A stretch of 64,000 bases of DNA, taken from assembly GCF_037975245.1 (NCBI RefSeq), contig NC_092575.1, positions 27,375,841 to 27,439,840 of the forward strand. The letters run 5' to 3'. Below are positions 25,340 to 38,761 of this stretch, piece by piece. The notes beneath the pieces are model-generated. The model did not search any database. It was not told the DNA's origin and was given only the letters and a program-made list of their open reading frames with translations. Within the stretch, counting starts at the first letter, position 1. Each line of letters opens with the position of its first letter. The DNA comes from Apostichopus japonicus. Taxonomy: Eukaryota > Echinodermata > Holothuroidea > Aspidochirotida > Stichopodidae. Made by a program: the position numbers and the translations under genes.

Positions 25340-27577
25340 TAATGCTGTCCATCTGCGTTTAAACAAGTGTTAGTCAAATCAATTTCAATTTCAACTTCTG
25401 ATTTCAAGAATATTTCATCAAACAGAAAACATGCCTGTTTCATTTGAACTGTGCTGGCAACTGTAAAGCAAGTATTGTTGAAATATTTGGACCCATTGAC
25501 AGTATATTTAAAGTCTTGGTGTTTCAAACCTCATACACCAGATATTTTCAGTGGCACATATTTCAGTATTTGATCTGGATAATGCAACAGTTTTGTTTCA
25601 CTCTCTCCTCATGAACAGCTGTTTGACAGCAAGAAGTGATCTGCTATTACACGTTCTAGTATTGATATCATCTCATTAGAGATTACTGGAGCAAAACCCC
25701 GGTCAATGAGACGCGCAAAACAATAACTATGTCTGTTAGGACTAGCAATACTCCCATATATATATATTTTTTTATAAGGTATTAGGTCAGCCAACATAAT
25801 AGGCAAATGCCTAATCAAAGTCCACATTCTAGCAGCATTTTTCTTCACATTGAGATCAGGTTTGATTTCTTCTGGATTGTTCCTCTTATCCAAAGGACCA
25901 AAAGAGCCATTTTCTTAGTCAAGAAACCATTTGCCTAGAAACTTGTTCAGAGCAAGGGATAGTGCATATGGTATATAACCCCCTCCAGTAAGTCATGAAT
26001 GATATCTTGAGGTCTTCCATTCATGCAGTGAAAATGGTTTAATTTATTCAAAGGACATTCCCTGGAGATCCAATATGCTGAGCAAAGGGCAGGGTGTTGC
26101 TTTGCAAATTCCAAAACGTGCATCAATTTGTTTCTTTGGTCCTTAATATATATTCCTTAATGCTAAACTTACTTTGAATATCATCACTTCTACCCATACA
26201 GTCTCTTCAAATCCAATGTGTCTTGTAACCACTAAAACATTCAGAAACACCCAACATGTTATTTATAACAAGGTTATCACCAACTAGCAAACAAATTGAA
26301 CAATATTTTTCCTCAGGTTCACGTGGCAATCTTAGTCCAACTGTTTTTAATAAATCGGAGTCAATTTAGAAAGATTATAACACTCTTTGACAGCCAAATT
26401 CTTTCACGTCCTTACCTTTACATACTACAGCAAGCTGAATCACATATAGAGATGCACTTTTCTTAGGTGGCAGATTTCCAATAACATAGTAAAAAGATGC
26501 AAGCTTATGCTTTTGCTTAGGACAACAAGGAGGGTTTACCACTTCTTCTTCATCAAAATTGAGAATAAAATGAAGCAACGTAGGTTTTTGACTAACGACG
26601 GCATTTTCCTGAAATTAAAAACCATCATCAACATCGCTATAAGTTCCCATAATAGTAGGATTGCCTTTTTCGAAAACAACATAATCAAACACATCAGATT
26701 TACTAAGTAAAGCTGATTGAGTTTTCAATATTTGGATGAATTGAAAGGTGCTCTGTACATGTTTTGGCTTTGTCCGAGGATATGTGTTAACGGTTCAATC
26801 ACACTAGAAGATTCATTCCAGTATTTATTTATTGTGTGTAGGAAGATTTTATTTCTTTTCTGACATTATCTAGACAGTTTTCTTTCAATGCAGCTTATAC
26901 ATTCGAGATGTCACTCTTGCTCAATGTATGGTTGTCAAGGATTGCGTGCACTTTTTTGTCATGGTATTCTGATTGCAAATTACTAAGTAACTGGTAATGG
27001 TTACTGATGGTTTCTGATGTTGTAATACGAAGCTGATAAATCTTCTTCAATGATAACATAAAGTGAGCAAAGTGTCTGTTAAGAGAAAATTGGTTATCTC
27101 CAACATTTGTAGACTGTAACGCCCCTCTATCATTTATTTCATCATAATTTCACCACCAACAAAGGTGTTAGGTGGTCGTTAAAATGGTGAGTGCACGAAT
27201 GAAATCTAAAAGAATTGGAGGTATCATAAGTATTGATACATCCTTCATATGGACATTCAACTAAAATACCTGTTGCATGTAGCTGAGGATGTCTACATAT
27301 TACTGCCCGGTCCATCACTATGGTCCATTACAATATAGGACAATTTGTTCACACCAGTACTTTCTCTGGGAATCATCACCCTCCAAGATTTGTGTGTGTT
27401 TCTAAAATATATGATTTTTTTTTTAAATTGCCGAACTTTTGCATATGTTGCAACACAACCATCTGTACCACACTGAATGTGAAATTTCATAGAAAAAGAG
27501 TGGTTAATCTGAACATGAAATAGGAATGCATTTATGGAATCTGCCTGAAAGGAGGAACAACTTGGACAAGAAAACAT
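25340..27577 (-). pseudogene. Degenerate multicopy zinc-finger mobile-element ORF
   Basis: Minus-strand fragments occur in a consistent order. First are N-terminal C2H2-like fingers (FSCPSCSSF...FHVQINH, CGTDGCVATY) from 27,577. Next is NFDEEEVVNPPCCPKQKHKL...YYVIGNLPPKKSASLYVIQLAVVCK at about 26,575-26,400, then GDNLVINNMLGVSECFSGYK near 26,270. Then come AARMWTLIRHLPIMLADLIP at about 25,840-25,780 and KHQDFKYTVNGSKYFNN near 25,500. This matches the layout of a large uncharacterised, probably transposon-borne protein family with many copies in fish, amphioxus and cnidarian genomes. That match is recalled, not searched. Stops (one at an expected cysteine near 26,210) and frame changes show decay. 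Confidence 0.6.
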
Positions 27578-27579
27578 GG

Positions 27580-30500
27580 CAAGTAACTGAAATATGCTTA
27601 AAATAAATTCTATAAAATTGAACCTTTTCTCAAGTCACAAATGATGTGTATGTAATCTCTGAGCAATTGCAACTGAAACTGGCCCTGCTGATACGGAGCC
27701 TTATATCTTGAGAAAGGAAGAAATTTGGTCCAGAGGTACATTAGACTGGTATCAATTAATGATGTAAGTTTTATGTTGGTGGGTAACTCTTTCTGAGGAC
27801 AACTTTCATTGAAAATTTCTGAATTAGTAAGCATGATACTCGAGCCAAACTCGCAAAGCAACTTTATTCGTTCCCATAATTATAGCCAGATACAGAAATG
27901 AAAGGCGCTCAAACATGTCAATTGGATGGAACTGTGTAATTCCCCTCACACACAGTTAACTAAATGGAGAATTTTCATTCACTTACTTTGTGAAAGTGAA
28001 AAGATCGTCAAATCAACTTTCTTCGAAGAACGATCTCACGAAAATTCGCTGAACTGGTGCAGTCATTATTCAAGAACAAGTAGCAGTAGGCTATATGTGT
28101 ATTTAATGTTTCTCTTCCAAACTGGTATTCTTTGAACAGGGCTTACCATGCCCGAAATTGTTTTCCGTGATTTAATATGAATGGAAGTTAAGACTGACTC
28201 ATAGAAGGACGAAACTCATGGATGAAGCTCAGCATATTACGCCTGCATGTGTACTGACACACGATGAACCGATTTTTGAACATATTTTTTATCCACTTTT
28301 TATTTACAACTGTCTGAATCTACCAACCTTACACCCTCCCCAACTTATCCCAAAGGCTTAATATACACTGATGTGAACAGTTAATTGCCTTATTTTTCAG
28401 GATTCTATTTTTCATATCATAAGGGAAAATTTATGAGAATTTGCCAATATTCTGGTTTAGGGTAAGAATATAGGACTGTTTACCACACTAGTCTGTCGCA
28501 ACTATATGAAATACGCTACAATGTTATTCGCCTTTTACAGACTTTTATTGGACAGGTTAGAGAGACAAGCAATAATGGCCAACTTACTAAATAGACGTTA
28601 GATTGAGAGGGAGGGAGGGGGATATCGCACGTTATGTAAATATATGGATGATCTGTAGACTTTACAGGCAGATCACCTATATTGATTTTACGCCAACACC
28701 CACCCATTTGTCTCCTCTCCTTCTTTTTTCCGTGAATGAAACTCGATGAATTACGTCATGATATTCAAGATAATATCCAATTACGTTGAGTAAAACAAAC
28801 AGGAAAATTTCACTACACTGCTTTAAATGCATAACTTTACTTCACGCGATGTGGTTTACATAAGAGGCCAAGAGTTAGTGGGCGTATTTTCTTATTTTGT
28901 TTCTTTGCTGAACACCAGCTCAGATCGAGCCTGTCCTCCTCTCTTACTATAGCAGTTACCAATCCATTACCTCTTTTTTGCTCCAGGCTTCATCGTTTAG
29001 TATATAATATTCATTTGAGCATTTGTTTCATCCTCTAATATAAGTCATAGCATTTCGTTGTTTTTTAAATTATCTCAAAGGGCCCTCTGTTTGAAATTCG
29101 TGTCATCACTGTACGTTGACCTGCCAGCGACTCAGCATACAAAGACACGTATCGATTTACATCAGGAACAAGATTATATCCAAGACCTTTCGAAGAATAT
29201 TAGCTGTACCTCACATGCACCTGTCTTACACAGACATCTGTCATTGTAAGTCTAATTAAACGGTTATGATTTTTTTTTTAATTTTATTAAAAGCACTCCT
29301 GTGTCAGAAAGTATAGCTAAATAGTGTAATTTGCCTGTAAGGGATATTTTAGATAAAAATATTAAAAAATGAACTTTTAACCATCGCATAGGAATTTCGT
29401 CGTCTTTTCGCAATCTAGCGTGAAATAAATACAAATGTGACGTTAAGTTCCTAATTAATCGTATAAAAAGACCTGAGAATCGAGGATCAATTATAGAATA
29501 AGTCCAGGTAATCTTTCCCGACCACCAAAATTATGATCATTTCACACGGTTGCTCATTGAACATCAAAACATCTAAGAAAGTCTTCTTCCCCTTACGATG
29601 ATTTCTGTATTTATTGCAATATTCCTCGATAACAATTTACTTATAAAGTCTTATGTTTTCTTTAGATTTTCCTAATTTTATCCGCAGACCAGGACTCCCG
29701 CTGCCTTACGATAGTTCTAGCCGAACTAAATAAACACACATCGAAATGGCCACCAAAAAAACCTCGTAAGATTTATTACGCTTTTCTATGATTATAAAAG
29801 ATCCAAATGTGTTTTTACTATAGTCATTCATACATGGCAGTATAAGAAATTAAAGTATTGATTATGTGTTTACTTTACATGCACCTATATACAAGCAATG
29901 TTGTATACTAAGAATGTTTCATAAACTGGGCTGCTCTTTCCCAGATAACTCCTGAAATTGGGAAAACGGTTCAGCGTCGAAGGAGAGGGGTGGTAGAAAC
30001 ACCTAGTAGAATATCTCAAATCGCTGATAAAATGGATCCTCTATGCATTCTGTGCCACAAATTCCATTATTTTTGATTATTTTAAACGATATAGGACCTT
30101 TCGATTGATAGTTTAATTTATTTATCAGCAAAATTACATTTCTTGAATACACTTCACCTAACTGTCTCAACCCAAAAAAAAAAAAATGATAAAGAACGAT
30201 ACTTGTCAATACTGGGCACTTCTAATCTTGAAACGATGCGCTTCCTAACGTTTTTGTTACAAAACAGGAGGAACGTGTCCCGTCTGATTTCTCGCATCAG
30301 GTCAATCGCGCCAGGACATAACACAAATGGTTTATGTCAAGGTTTAGTCTAGTAGACACAAAGGATGACTTGAGGTATACAAATTTAAGTTGATATGTGG
30401 TAGACCATTAGAATACCTATTAGCTATTAGCCTATGTTGGATGACCACAACACTTTTTCATTTTAGAGAAATGACCCTTTATACAAGTGAGGTTCATCCT

Positions 30501-31960
30501 TTTGAAGTGACTGATCCGTGTTTAGTCTTATACAAATAACGGTGGGTCAGTTTCTCAGATACAACACAAAAGTCATCGTGAAGACTGTTATAGCCTCAAA
30601 TGCCATGTTAAGATGCATTGCAAATATTTCACGTGCACATGTTGTTAAATACCATCCAAGGGAGCATTTTTGCTTTAATTGAGATAACAGAACATGTTTT
30701 GGTGGAGTTATTGGAATTTTAAAACAATGGATTAACATTAAGATTAAGGATTACACCAGTGAGTTGTTATGTTCCATAACAACTCCCTGATTACACTGAG
30801 GAGCCGACGTCAGTAATCTATGGACCCTTAAGTGAGCATTCCATAGTTTCAGCATATTTTGAAGTAAAATATCTTGGAAAAAATATGTAGCTATAGAGAC
30901 ATTATTACCAGCAGTCAAATCGGTCCTTTGTTTTTCTTGGACTATAATATATGGAAGAACTCAAGACTAAAATTCTGTCTGAGGTTTCCCCTTGAAAACT
31001 TCAGACCAAGTTGCTTTTATGAATAGCGCTATCATTTATCATTAGCTGAACCATTTGACTATCTCTCCTCTTTTGGCGCTAAATGCATATGAATTAGAAT
31101 GTACTTGCAAACATGTACATATGGTCAACACACAGGATCGGACAAATAGTATTAGTACTTAATAATAATAATCATAATCATAATAATACGACTTATAATG
31201 CGCACACACCACTCATAGAATGTTCATGGCGCAATTGACAATTAGAAATGATACAAATAATACAAAACAATGACAGAAGAAAAACTTAATGGACTTATCA
31301 TATGCTAACGATAAATACTGCATATGAATAAACCTTGCTCAAGCAAATTAAATATATTCTATGCAATTTCTTCAATTTGACAAACTAGTGCCAATTAACA
31401 AGGGCTATAGTCAGTCGGTGATGTTAATTATATGTGAGACAAATTTGTGAAAGGAATATTTTCATATTCGTATACACAGTAATAAATTTGAAATGTCTTT
31501 CTACATTCTGAATTTTATTTCGACTTTAATAAGATACTTTAATGAGTTTTTATTTTATTCGGTCGATTTTCCAATTTCTAGCACTTGTTATACTCCGCTT
31601 AACATTCTTCACGTTAATGCGCGATGGGGTTCTTAATGGGAAACTATTGTAGGTCATGGACCTATATGGCCATTATCCTAATTATTAGGCCTTTGAACGT
31701 CTCATTTCTTATATCTTAGAGATTATAATTTACCAATTGCCTGTGTGGTTCATGACTTTGTAATTGCATGCATAAATCAATACTGCGGCATTTTTTTTAA
31801 CAATTCAGTACCGTTTGTAAGATCGACCTAGGCTGTACCTACTTCGCAGTCTGAGAGCTGTTCATCAACATTCCTTCCATCAAAAATCACTCTAGATTCT
31901 TCGTTACCACGGAGACAAGCTTCCAACCCTGACCTAACTTTTCACTTTTTGCCTTCCACA
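27580..31960. other. Intergenic, no gene seen
   Basis: AT-rich. A short AAT/CAT microsatellite lies at about 31,162-31,192. I searched here for the missing 5' exons of the downstream beta-propeller gene (B-box or coiled coil) and saw none. Confidence 0.45.
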
Positions 31961-31965
31961 CACAG

Positions 31966-32863
31966 AGTGCATACAGTGATTGCAACGATACCAAGATTCA
32001 CAGTACAAGATGGTTACAATGTGTCGTTCATGGACGTACTCGATACTGGCCGATTGGCTATCGCTGGATATAGCAATAAGAAAAAGAACACATTTATCGA
32101 TCTGTTTATGTTTCACTTTCATCCTGATTCTCAGGATAATCCGTTATTATTGACGTCAGAGCCCTATTTTTCTGGGGAAATTACCGAGTTTGGTTCATCA
32201 TGGCGGTCTGTTTGTTTACTGGATGATCGTCTGTTTGTATCGTGTTGTATGAATACGATAGCATTGTACGATAGCAGTAATCATGGCGATCTGGTCAAAA
32301 AAGGGCAGTTTAACGGTGAAGCCTCGTGTATGACAACCAGAGATGGTTTAGTGTATGTCGGTTTAATATCCAGTAAGGTGATTGTCTTAGATTCAAGAGA
32401 ATTGATAATACAGAAGACAATCATCTTAACAGGGTCAGTAAGAGACTGGCCCTATGATATAACAGTTAGTAATGATAAACTGTTTATCAGTACAGGCCGG
32501 AATGGGAGAGCTTTAATGTATAATAGTGAGGGAGAAATAAAACAGGAATATAAAAACACACAGTACATATATGCATGTAGTATAACAGTCAGTGAAGAAA
32601 AAGGATTAATATTTATATTATGGAGTGATGGTGAGGGTAGTCAAGTTGTTGTTCACTCTTCCATCTCTGGGGGTCATATCTTGGCTTCTTTTAAAGTTCC
32701 TGATAATTCCAGGAGAATCAGGATCAATAATAACGTAAACAGATTGTTTTTGGTCACCCAGACAACTGGAGAAGTATATGAATATCACACAGTAAGTACT
32801 AATAGTAATACAGGATATATAGGCCCATGGTATAAAATTAGGAATAATATCCACTTTTATTAA
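31966..32863 (+). CDS. Terminal exon of a TRIM/NHL-like beta-propeller protein (5' partial)
   Basis: An open stretch of about 298 codons ends in TAA at 32,861-32,863. It opens after a pyrimidine-rich tract and CACACAG acceptor in phase 2. The product is all beta, with blade-like repeats of about 40-50 residues: LAIAGYS, SVCLLDDRLFVSCC, GLVYVGLISSKVIVLD, VSNDKLFISTGRNGRALMY, EKGLIFILWSDGEG, NRLFLVTQTTGEVYEY. This resembles the C-terminal propeller of the many echinoderm TRIM-like proteins. The open frame has no good ATG at its start, so it is a last exon. Its 5' exons were not found, and an orphan or retro-duplicated fragment is possible. Confidence 0.65.
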
Positions 32864-33164
32864 CGCAATCCTTTGATTGAAGCTCAACAAGTTGGGTATC
32901 ATTCTATGCAAACAAGTGACAAGAACACACTCTTACATGTTTTGAGATCTACTTTTTAAAATTTAAAGAAAAATAAGTACATCTTTTCCTTGGGATTTGC
33001 TGATTTGGGTAAGATGGTCATGGAAGTGTCTCCTACATTCAATGTAAAAGTAAAATTGGTTTTCCCAGCCTTAATTGCTTTCAATATAAACAAAATTGTT
33101 CCTAGTGAATGCGGAATTTTATTTAAAACACAACTGTAACCTGTTTTTTATGAGGGAGATCAAA

Positions 33165-33175
33165 ATGGTGGAGAA
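33165..33175 (+). CDS. Gene B inferred first coding exon
   Basis: CAAAATGG gives an ATG with A at -3 and G at +4. ATGGTGGAGAA is followed by GTAAGTG, a near-consensus donor. Joining it to an acceptor AG at 35,311-35,312 gives MVENDIFTF in the required phase and makes the whole gene B frame divisible by three. This is the best candidate in the region, chosen by inspection. It would lie inside any long 3' UTR of the propeller gene, which weakens it. Confidence 0.35.
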
Positions 33176-36100
33176 GTAAGTGAAAATTTAATTTAAAAAA
33201 ATGGATGCTCGTTGCACTTTGCAGTATTAGAGCAACACAACATTTTGAAAAAAATTATTCTTTTTTTCTGTACTTACAAGCTGCTAATTTTTAAAACTTT
33301 GGTATTAGTGAATGCAAAATATTCACAATAATGCAAGAAGGGCTATTTTGGGGGGCAATAATATCTATATAATGACAATCTAGGTCAAATATGTTAGGAA
33401 AAGTGATGTAAAATGATTGTTGCATGACATACAGCTCAAACAAAAAAGTGTAGTTCCTTTATCATTTTTTGTGGCTGTCAAAGTCTGCTGAAATAAACAA
33501 ATGTAACAAAAATCAATACGAACTATCGTTAAGAACACAACAGGTTCAATTTTCCTTCAAATGATGTAAAATTAAAGAAAAATTAAGGGTAATATTTTAA
33601 TCTTAATTTAGGCCTTAGTGATTAGTTTGTCACTAGTGCACATGTATAGCAATTCTGCAGTGATGATAGCTTGATTTGATGTCAGTATTTAAGTTTTGAT
33701 AACATGTTATGACACAGGCCAGCGTCTTTTATGTGATATAGGGTGGTTTATTTAGGTGCAAATTAGTCAAAAATGTAGAAAAGAAGGGGAAAATGTGACC
33801 TTAACCTTGTCTTGTTTTCACATTGTCAACATAGTTAAGACTGTAAAAATTCACAAAGCCTTTGAAATCATTGCCATTACTTCTCAGGAGAGAAAGTTGA
33901 AGCTAATTACAGGCTATATTTAGGGGTTGCATCGAGTCAGTTGACAGTATTTTTGTCAGTTCTCTTCAAGTGGTTCATTTCACTGGTGGCCTTTGATATC
34001 CGTTATGAAGAATGCATAGTGTAATATAGTCAGTAGTCCTTAAAAGTAACATTAAACAGATTTTGGATTAATTACTGACATTGCAAAGTGGGTACAATTT
34101 AGCTTCACTACACAATAATAAAACTGTACTGCAGTGTATTCCTGACAATTTTGTGAAAGTAACGATTATAGACATCACTTTGTGAAAGTTACGATACACA
34201 ATATCCTGCTTAATTGTCAAAATATACAGTTCATTAACTAACTGTAGGGAATCTCTCCACTCATTACCTGTCACCTAGCACACAGTGTAATGAATGGATT
34301 TAATGTGATCATTTTCTTCCCATGCATGAGAAAGCATTACAACCAGTGTCAGAACAATGGTCTGTCTTCCTGTAAAATGCCTTTTTATACATGTCATCAT
34401 GCCACACATATAAACTAGTAAACTATGTCTAACGGGCTTAAGTAACCCAGTAAAATAGCATTCTAATAAGTTAACTGCGCATAGCTTTAATAATTAGCTC
34501 ATAGTGCAGTAGCTGCACATACAATTTAGTGTATGCAGCAATCTTTAAAAGTCTTGAAAGTGCAAATGGCTTAATTATTCAGGCATTGTGCTGCAGCACA
34601 TGTAATTTAGCTGTGCAAAAGCAGTTAACCATACTTTCTGATCCTATAGTGCTTCTAGTTAGTTGTAGGATTAAATAAATGAATCTTCCGTAAGTAAAAT
34701 ACTGTGTACATACAACACTGCATCAATGTTTGACATGGTTTTTATTAATTCATATATTTATGTAGAACAATACTGTTAAGAATTAAGGAAAATGCGATAA
34801 GTAAAAACGGGAGTAGGGGTTATTTGTGTGTTTTAATGTTACTGACTACCTACATTTCCCCTAATAGAAGACACTTTAAGTAGTTCTACGTCCATAATCA
34901 CATTCCCACACATTGCGGGTCACAATTTACTGTTAATTGGCTAAATTTGGAAAATAATGTTTAGCCCATGAACTATCATTTTAAGATGGTGGTGTCCATG
35001 AATGAATCTACAACAATCTGACTGATGCAGCTTCATGTATAGAAGCTTGCAATTGTACAAACTCCATCCATCTAATTGTCACCTTTTAATACTTTAACTT
35101 ATTCTGAAATAAATAAATAATATTGTAGTTTAAGGAACTCGGGTAAATCACAGTCATAGATCCACACTTTCATCATATTTAAATATATATCGCTTCCTTT
35201 GAATGCGTTGGTGTCTGGAAGCCTCAAATTTCTACATCTATTTTGTTTTATAGTCTGCTACCACCAGTATTTTAATTTGATAATTTTTGTTTTTTGTGTT
35301 TTTGTTATAGAGTGACATCTTTACATTTGATAACCTCCTGATGTGCTCAGAGTCAATGATTGACAAAAATTACTGTAAGGAGCTACTTAACTACTTTAAA
35401 GTTCCAGCTAGAGAATCAAAGGACATTATGAACAGTGATACACCCTTTACAACTCTTATCCACCATCTCAAAGAGGCAGGGAATGTTCCTGTTGATGACA
35501 TCAGCCATTTAATGACAGCATGCTCTGACAAAGGACTGAGTAAATTGGTGGCAGTATTGACTGTCTGCCAACACGCTCAAGGTTTGTTTATATCAGAGAG
35601 CTTAACAAGATAAATATGTTATGAATCGCAAAACATTCACACGGATTGCCCACACAAAGAATAGATGCGATTTGAGGAAATAAACCATTGTATTAACTAA
35701 TTTAACCTAAGGTTGATAGAATAAGGACCCTCCATCAATGCCCTTTGATAGAAATAATGTGCTAAATGATATGGCAATAAATTCCATAACCGCAACGACC
35801 TGTAATGTCCTCAATCCCAGAAAGGAATCCAATTTGGATGTTAGAAGTGTACTGATTCCACACTAAATATTTCATTAAATGTCAAGGTCTTGCATTACTG
35901 TCAAATCTCTGCATAAGTCTGTAACTTATGGAATGTACTCAAAAGTGTCATTTGGAATATATGTTCAGACTAGATTGGTAAAAGTTTGGAATTTCTTTTC
36001 CTTTTGAAATTGTTTAATTTAGTATCCTTGATATATAAGAGGATCATCAAAGGGTATCGACTTTGTTCAATTGCTAGAAGCAGGGCCAAAATAAACACCA

Positions 36101-38670
36101 AGGAGGGTGATAGATTTGCATGGTTAATATGCTACAGTTGGACCAAAATGTGAGCTCACATTTTAGTGCAAGTTTGTCACAATATTTTCCTGGACGTTTT
36201 ACCACCTAAATTATTAACATACATTGAACTGTGTTTATTTACATAACTAAATCTCTTGGATGGAAGACAATCTTTAACCTTGTCTGTATCTTATATGGTT
36301 GTTTCAGCTACCCAAAAAGTACTCAAGCATCAACTAAAGGCCTTAGAAGACAAAAAGCAAGATCTCTCTCACAAACTGACTGAATCAGAAGATGAAAAAC
36401 AACAGCTTACTGTAAGACTTAAGACTACAGAGGAAGAAAGACAGCAATTGAAAGATACATTGAAGGCAATAGAGGAAGAAACACAAAAGCTGACTGGAAG
36501 ACTAAAGACAACAGAGGAAGAAAAACAACAATTCAAAGATACATTGAAGGTAACAGAGGAAGAAAGACAACAGCTGACTGGAAGACTAAAGACAACAGAG
36601 GAGGAAAGAGAGCAATTCAAAGGTGCATTGAAGGCAACAGAGGAGGAGAGGCAACAGCTGACTGGAAGACTAAAGACAACAGAGGAGGAAAGACAGCAAT
36701 TGAAAGATACATTGAAGGCAACAGAGGAAAAAAGACAAAAGCTGACTGGACAACTAAAGATAACAGCGGCGGAAATACATTACTTCAGAGATGAACCGAA
36801 GACGTTGAAGGATGAAAAGGACAAATTACTTCAGCAGCAGAAAGAGGTTAGACTTCACATAGCATGTTAATATCGATTACTGATGACCAAGTTACCTAAC
36901 TTGGGTCATGAGAAATGTAGTCACTCTGAACAAGACTAACTTTCTGCTTGATGTAGTAGTGTAAAGTGAATTTGTAATTTACCATCTAAGACAACATATG
37001 TCTTCAGAAATTAGGGAATGTTTATGATGCCAAACAATTTTATACAAGCACGATTTTAGTTCATATAATTTGCATGAACATATTAAAAGAGGACAAAGGT
37101 CATTTTAGGTTAAACGAGGTCAATCAAAACATGTAAAGGTAAGACAATCACGAAGTGAAAATGTGCCAAAGATCCTTCTAGGCGTGAAACTTTAACATAA
37201 CGAGCACAAGATCCCTAGTGTATTTAAAGTTTAAGTCTTACACCTAGCCTACATGCCATTCTTTTCTTCCCTCAGGTAAACGTAATTTCTTTTATCTCAG
37301 GAACAAATCTTTGAAAGATAATTTGCAATGCATGGTGGAATGCTTTGTTGATGTGGAAATTCTCTTTGAATCTGAAGTTACACCGCATTGTTCTAATTTT
37401 TTAGTTACAAGAAGTAGTTTAAGTTATCAAGCTAAGGTAAACAGAGTATTTCTGCATGTGCAATGGCACAATATGTACTATATTAAAACGTAATATGGGA
37501 CTTATTGACCATCGAAACATAAAATTAATCAAACTATTTGATATAATTGAACGTCTGTCCTTCAATGCGATAGGCCTACATTCCTTCCTCTAGAACAGTA
37601 GTTCCACTATTCCTGGCAATTCCTTTCGAAGGCAATTAGGTCACAGATCTCAGCACTAATTTATTGTCAACATGTGATTCCTTGAGCCAGGTAGTAATTT
37701 TGCAATATTCATATCCCCAAGTAAAGATCAAAAGCTTACGGGTTCAGCCTGCTTGAAAATAAATGTAAAGGAGTATCAATTTGGAGAATATGTTCCCTTC
37801 AGACATGGGCTACTCAAATGCTAGTATAAATTTTATTATGTGGCAAGGAACCACTGGTAGGCGCTGTCTAATCCACTGTGTTGTCTACATGGCAGGAGCT
37901 GGAAGAGGCTAAATCAAGTCTGAGAGCTACAAAAGATAAACTTGTGAAGTCACAACTGGAATATGCCAAAGAATCCATGGCCTTACAAGAGGTGTTGAAG
38001 CAGACTAGGGAAGCCTTGAATCAGCAAGAATTTGTAAGTATGATTAAATATAGTTTACCTGTAGCCAGCATACCACCAGTAACAAATGAAGTGTGTTTAC
38101 AAAGTTAGCGAAATATGGTGACTAGATCATACATTAATGTGTTTAATTTATTATAAAATATTCCACTGTTGAAGGTATTACAATGTGACAACATATCTTG
38201 AGCTTTACAGACATAGTTCAATGAGTTAATAGAAAATGTTGTAAATTAATGTATGACGGTACATTTTACTACAAATAGCGTGAAGTGAGTAATGAGTACA
38301 TTAACCTATGCTAAAATCAGTTGCTTTTATCAGCTAATGACTCAATTGGTGTAACTTGACAGGGTGACAGAAAGGAAAACTAAGGTTCTTATTTAAATGT
38401 GTCAGTACACCAAAAAATATATCTTTCCTATGTTGTTTATTTTCAGGCTTCATCCGCTTCTGTTAAGGAGGAAGAAACTCTACTTGAAGAACGTAAAACT
38501 CTAGATGTCTCACAGCAGTCAACTTTGGCAGGTAGGATCACAATAGAAATGTAATTGCTGCTGGTGGTTGTAAAATTCCAGGCAGCATAATGTTTCCTTA
38601 TATCAGTATGTTCGTCCTTCAATGGTCATACCTGCAGATCTTCAAAGCTATCACCGGAGGTGTATAAAAA

Positions 38671-38761
<91 letters not shown>

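Noticed and set aside
36369-36620. Minus-strand serine/cysteine-rich open frame
   Set aside because: It is the reverse shadow of the coiled-coil exon repeats.
37304-37436. Possible extra exon of gene B (SLKDNLQCMVECF...) between the coiled-coil exons
   Set aside because: It has AG and GT at its edges, but the only open phase is 2, which cannot join the phase-0 exons on either side.
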